Shown piece by piece: positions 61,884 through 64,000 of a stretch of DNA of 64,000 nt. Numbering within the stretch: position 1 is the first letter of the stretch; every line of letters begins with the position of its first letter. A program made the translations under genes and the position numbers. Source of the DNA: Clostridium_AD sp050717535 (GTDB lineage Bacteria; Bacillota; Clostridia; Clostridiales; Clostridiaceae); the NCBI RefSeq assembly GCF_050717535.1, contig NZ_JBOITM010000085.1, forward strand, positions 5,748 through 69,747, read 5' to 3'. The notes below the pieces were generated by a model. It did no database searches and had not been told where the DNA came from. It saw only the letters and a program-made list of their open reading frames with translations.

Positions 61884-63135
61884 ATTTAACACCATCCCTT
61901 GAATAGTCTATATTAAGTGGATTTTTACGTTTAGTTTTACCATTTTCAACCTTGTTTGTTTTTCTAATGATATACTTGATTTTTTCAAAGTAAATATAAG
62001 CACTTTCCATCTCATCAGGTAGATATCGCACTTCAACCTTCTGCCTTATAAATTGCATAGGTACATCATAAGAGGTTTTATCAATGTTTATAGTTGCATC
62101 ATTATTTACTCTGTGATTTACACGATTCATAAAGCAATTATCTAGCCATTCACTATTAGATGCTACTTTTACATGAGCTAAATCGCCCTTATATCTATCG
62201 ATAGGACGCTGGTTTGTAGAAGAATGTATAGTTATGTTATGCTTATTAATATAGGTGAATAATTCATCATTTAGCTCCGCTAAAGAGGAAATAGATTCTA
62301 CATCTAAAGCATTTAGCCATCTGCTTCTTAACGTTCTGAAATTTCTTTCAATTTTTCCTTTTGAAGCTCCATCCCTTACCATCGTGTGCAGTTCTACTAT
62401 TCCAAGGGAACCGCATATAAGGCTTAGTTGTTCATTTCTGTACGGAGATCCATTATCCAAGTAAATTTTTTTGGGGATTCCATATCTGGCTACAGCCTCT
62501 TTAAGTACTTTCTGAAAGTTATAAGAATTATCATTATAAAAGAATCTACCACCTACTATCAGTCTAGACTTATCATCTATTAGCATAATTACGTACGTCC
62601 GTCTATGCTCACCATTTTCAGTTATAAATGGACCGTATAGCGTGTCCCCTTGAAACATTCCAGTTGCGAACTCTTCTTCAAAAGCCTTTCTGTCTTTCAT
62701 GTTGATACATCTAGCAGATCTAATATCATTGTTTTTTATAAACCGTTGAACAGTTGAAATTGATACATCCTTTTCTTTAATAAAGCCATCTTCGATGAGT
62801 TTACAATATATAAGCGTAGCATTAATTTTAGGGAAGTTGTTTTTTAAAGTGTATATCTGCTCTATGGCTACATCACTTAGCTTTCTAGTTTTACCTATAT
62901 CGCTACGCATCTTCGGAAGAAGGGAATCAAAACCAAATCTATTATATTCTGATTCCCAATTAGAAAGTGTCCCTGGACTATACAAAACTGAATTACCGTT
63001 AGGTAATTTTACAGGGTTAATAGAAACACGTCTATAATAAGCAATTTTGGATTGCTCGGTAAAAGTATTATTTATAGCAGGGGCTATTAATGCTAATCTA
63101 ATAGATGCTATTTCGATTATTTCTTTGTTATTCAT
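61876..63135 (-). CDS. DDE (rve) transposase, TniA/Mu-like
   Basis: 419 residues. N-terminal HTH region (SPGTLSNWESEYNRFGFDSLLPKMRSDIG; STVQRFIKNNDI), an rve catalytic core with Asp in FQGDTLYGPF, Asp in YVIMLIDDKSRLIVG and LDNGSPYRN, and Glu in KGKIERNFRTL, and a C-terminal Mu-like beta-barrel (YDVPMQFIRQKVEVRYLPD). DDE residues are all present. Works with the overlapping AAA ATPase. ATG at 63135 after TTGAGGTGATAA. Confidence 0.93.
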   Translation of the reverse strand: MNNKEIIEIASIRLALIAPAINNTFTEQSKIAYYRRVSINPVKLPNGNSVLYSPGTLSNWESEYNRFGFDSLLPKMRSDIGKTRKLSDVAIEQIYTLKNNFPKINATLIYCKLIEDGFIKEKDVSISTVQRFIKNNDIRSARCINMKDRKAFEEEFATGMFQGDTLYGPFITENGEHRRTYVIMLIDDKSRLIVGGRFFYNDNSYNFQKVLKEAVARYGIPKKIYLDNGSPYRNEQLSLICGSLGIVELHTMVRDGASKGKIERNFRTLRSRWLNALDVESISSLAELNDELFTYINKHNITIHSSTNQRPIDRYKGDLAHVKVASNSEWLDNCFMNRVNHRVNNDATINIDKTSYDVPMQFIRQKVEVRYLPDEMESAYIYFEKIKYIIRKTNKVENGKTKRKNPLNIDYSRDGVKYV

Positions 63136-63240
63136 TTATTATCACCTCAAGAAAATGGTATCATATAGGTATTTCAATGACCATTATCGTATTAAGTGGT
63201 ATGCATAAATTAAAATTAAAAATATATGCTTATAGCTAAA

Positions 63241-63816
63241 CTATGACGTTCCTTGAAAAAATGATGAACCATTTTGCTTAAAAAATTGTATTATGAAGTC
63301 CTCAAGTTTATCAAAGGAACTATTTATGATATGTTGCACAAAACTTAAGTTTGAAATGAGCTTGTCCTCTAAAAGTCCAAGCCATATCTGTTTATGTTCT
63401 TTAAACTTCTTTAAAATTCGATAGAATGTAGATATAGCAATGCCATAATGTTGGCACATACATTCCACAGAGCGATATTTATGTACAAGATAATCATGGA
63501 TGAGGTAAACAGTGAATTTAAAACTAAATGACATATACGGCACAATTACCGAAGGCAGAAGGGCATGGGTACGTTTACATGATGAACAAATATATCTAGA
63601 AATGATGATTATATTATCTTGAGCAGTATTATTATTATAAGTCACAAGATGGCGTTTGTAAGACGCAAATGGAGATAACGCATGTTTAGCGCCACAAAAT
63701 GGACATACTAAAGTCTCTATATTAACAGAGCTTACATATCTATTAAAGGCAGTTATCTCATTTTCAAAAGAAATTTGCTTAAAACACTTGCATAATTGTA
63801 AATTTAATCTTATCAT
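63241..63816 (-). CDS. DUF6431 protein: zinc ribbon plus HTH, first gene of the transposon
   Basis: 191 residues. A CPFCGAKHALSP / ICSSCKRTHALLP pair forms a zinc ribbon (residues 38-100), then a helical HTH-like segment (YRSVECMCQHYGIAISTFYRILKKFKEH) that looks like a DNA-binding domain with FYRILKKF. First gene of the operon, 105 bp before the transposase. Probably recognises transposon ends or target DNA; inferred. Confidence 0.82.
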   Translation of the reverse strand: MIRLNLQLCKCFKQISFENEITAFNRYVSSVNIETLVCPFCGAKHALSPFASYKRHLVTYNNNTAQDNIIIISRYICSSCKRTHALLPSVIVPYMSFSFKFTVYLIHDYLVHKYRSVECMCQHYGIAISTFYRILKKFKEHKQIWLGLLEDKLISNLSFVQHIINSSFDKLEDFIIQFFKQNGSSFFQGTS

Positions 63817-63873
63817 AATAGTAGTTTTATAAGAGTTTTTAACTCTTATTTTAAAGGGAGAACGTTGCTTTGG

Positions 63874-63967
63874 AGGTTCTTACTAAACTTTGGGTGTATA
63901 GAAGAAAATGCGGGTGTAAAAACCTGCTTTTTCTTTATGCTCAGGGTTCTTATTTTTGGGTATTTAT
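63874..63967 (+). repeat. Imperfect direct repeats near the right side of the transposon
   Basis: GGTTCTTACTAAACTTTGGGTGTAT at 63874-63899 and GGTTCTTATTTTTGGGTATTTAT at 63945-63967 share GGTTCTTA and TTTGGGT. Between them a hairpin GCGGGT-GTAAAA-ACCTGC with T-run lies at 63910-63937. A related inverted TACCCAA occurs at 60720-60726 near the left side. They could be transposase binding sites. Confidence 0.4.
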
Positions 63968-64000
63968 GGTATAATAAGGTATCAAAAAAAGGATGTGAAT

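Larger units (their letters stand above)
60657..64000 (-). mobile_element. TniA/TniB-like transposon with DUF6431 and DUF6618 genes
   Basis: Four minus-strand genes in order DUF6431, DDE transposase, AAA ATPase, DUF6618, the arrangement of a clostridial Tn7/Mu-like element family. The left boundary is placed where pepF homology stops (about 60656); the right end is at or beyond the window edge, as no pepF sequence reappears before 64000. Target-site duplication and terminal repeats could not be confirmed. Confidence 0.75.

Overview
This looks like a chromosomal segment of a low-GC Firmicute, most likely Clostridium sensu stricto. The AT richness, AGGAGG-type ribosome binding sites, T-box leaders, AddAB, an ECF S-component, a ykcC guanidine riboswitch and the families of the small membrane proteins all fit. 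No tRNA or rRNA gene was seen. Species identity is inference.

Layout. 1-7 kb: 3' part of uppP, a trp T-box in front of a wrecked trpE, a GtrB/YkcC-like glycosyltransferase, a lipoprotein, and a GntR(YtrA)-ABC-permease operon with a clear promoter and palindromic operator. 7-15 kb: DUF441 protein, an operon of a YkcB/ArnT-like GT-C transferase, a small membrane protein and a second GT-C protein, a TSUP transporter, and a histidine kinase/OmpR-type regulator pair. 15-20 kb: guanidine-I riboswitch with an SMR exporter, HD hydrolase, DUF4392, ProX-like tRNA editing protein and small proteins. 20-30 kb: chemoreceptor, GNAT, truncated galU with gtrA, HIT, an orphan Imm-5-like immunity protein, YdbT-like PH protein, ECF S-component with an in-frame stop, NlpC/P60, nitroreductase. 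30-36 kb: dedA-pap2-phosphodiester glycosidase-propeller operon, WYL regulator, diguanylate cyclase. 36-47 kb: small proteins, addB-addA, HipA-like kinase, PASTA Ser/Thr kinase. 47-50 kb: a deleted copy of a DUF2007-like gene, a tyr T-box before a 5'-deleted tyrS, B3/B4 protein. 51-58 kb: zinc-ribbon, J-domain, DUF5685 and DnaK cassette, then an NSS transporter with its 41-residue MetS-type subunit. 58-64 kb: intact DUF2007-like gene, CatA-like acetyltransferase, pepF remnant, and a four-gene DDE/ATPase transposon that appears to break pepF.

Main regulatory observation. Three minus-strand glycosylation units (gtrB-like, the GT-C operon, gtrA-galU) share one promoter module: two TCACAYA-like heptamers 11 bp apart, then ATTTGATA, then a TACAWT -10 element placed exactly 25 bp after the start of the second heptamer. 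The response regulator gene has a weaker version, and a fifth copy at 8.0 kb faces no gene. This points to an undecaprenyl-phosphate-linked sugar pathway (GalU supply, GtrB loading, GtrA flipping, GT-C transfer outside the cell) under the local two-component system. Binding by this regulator is inferred.

Second theme. Many genes are broken: trpE (internal deletion plus 3' loss), tyrS (5' deletion behind an intact-looking T-box), galU (3' loss), pepF (internal deletion plus transposon), a PAP2 fragment, a DUF2007 copy lacking its zinc ribbon, and an ECF S-component with an in-frame TGA. The region is losing biosynthetic and redundant functions by deletion.
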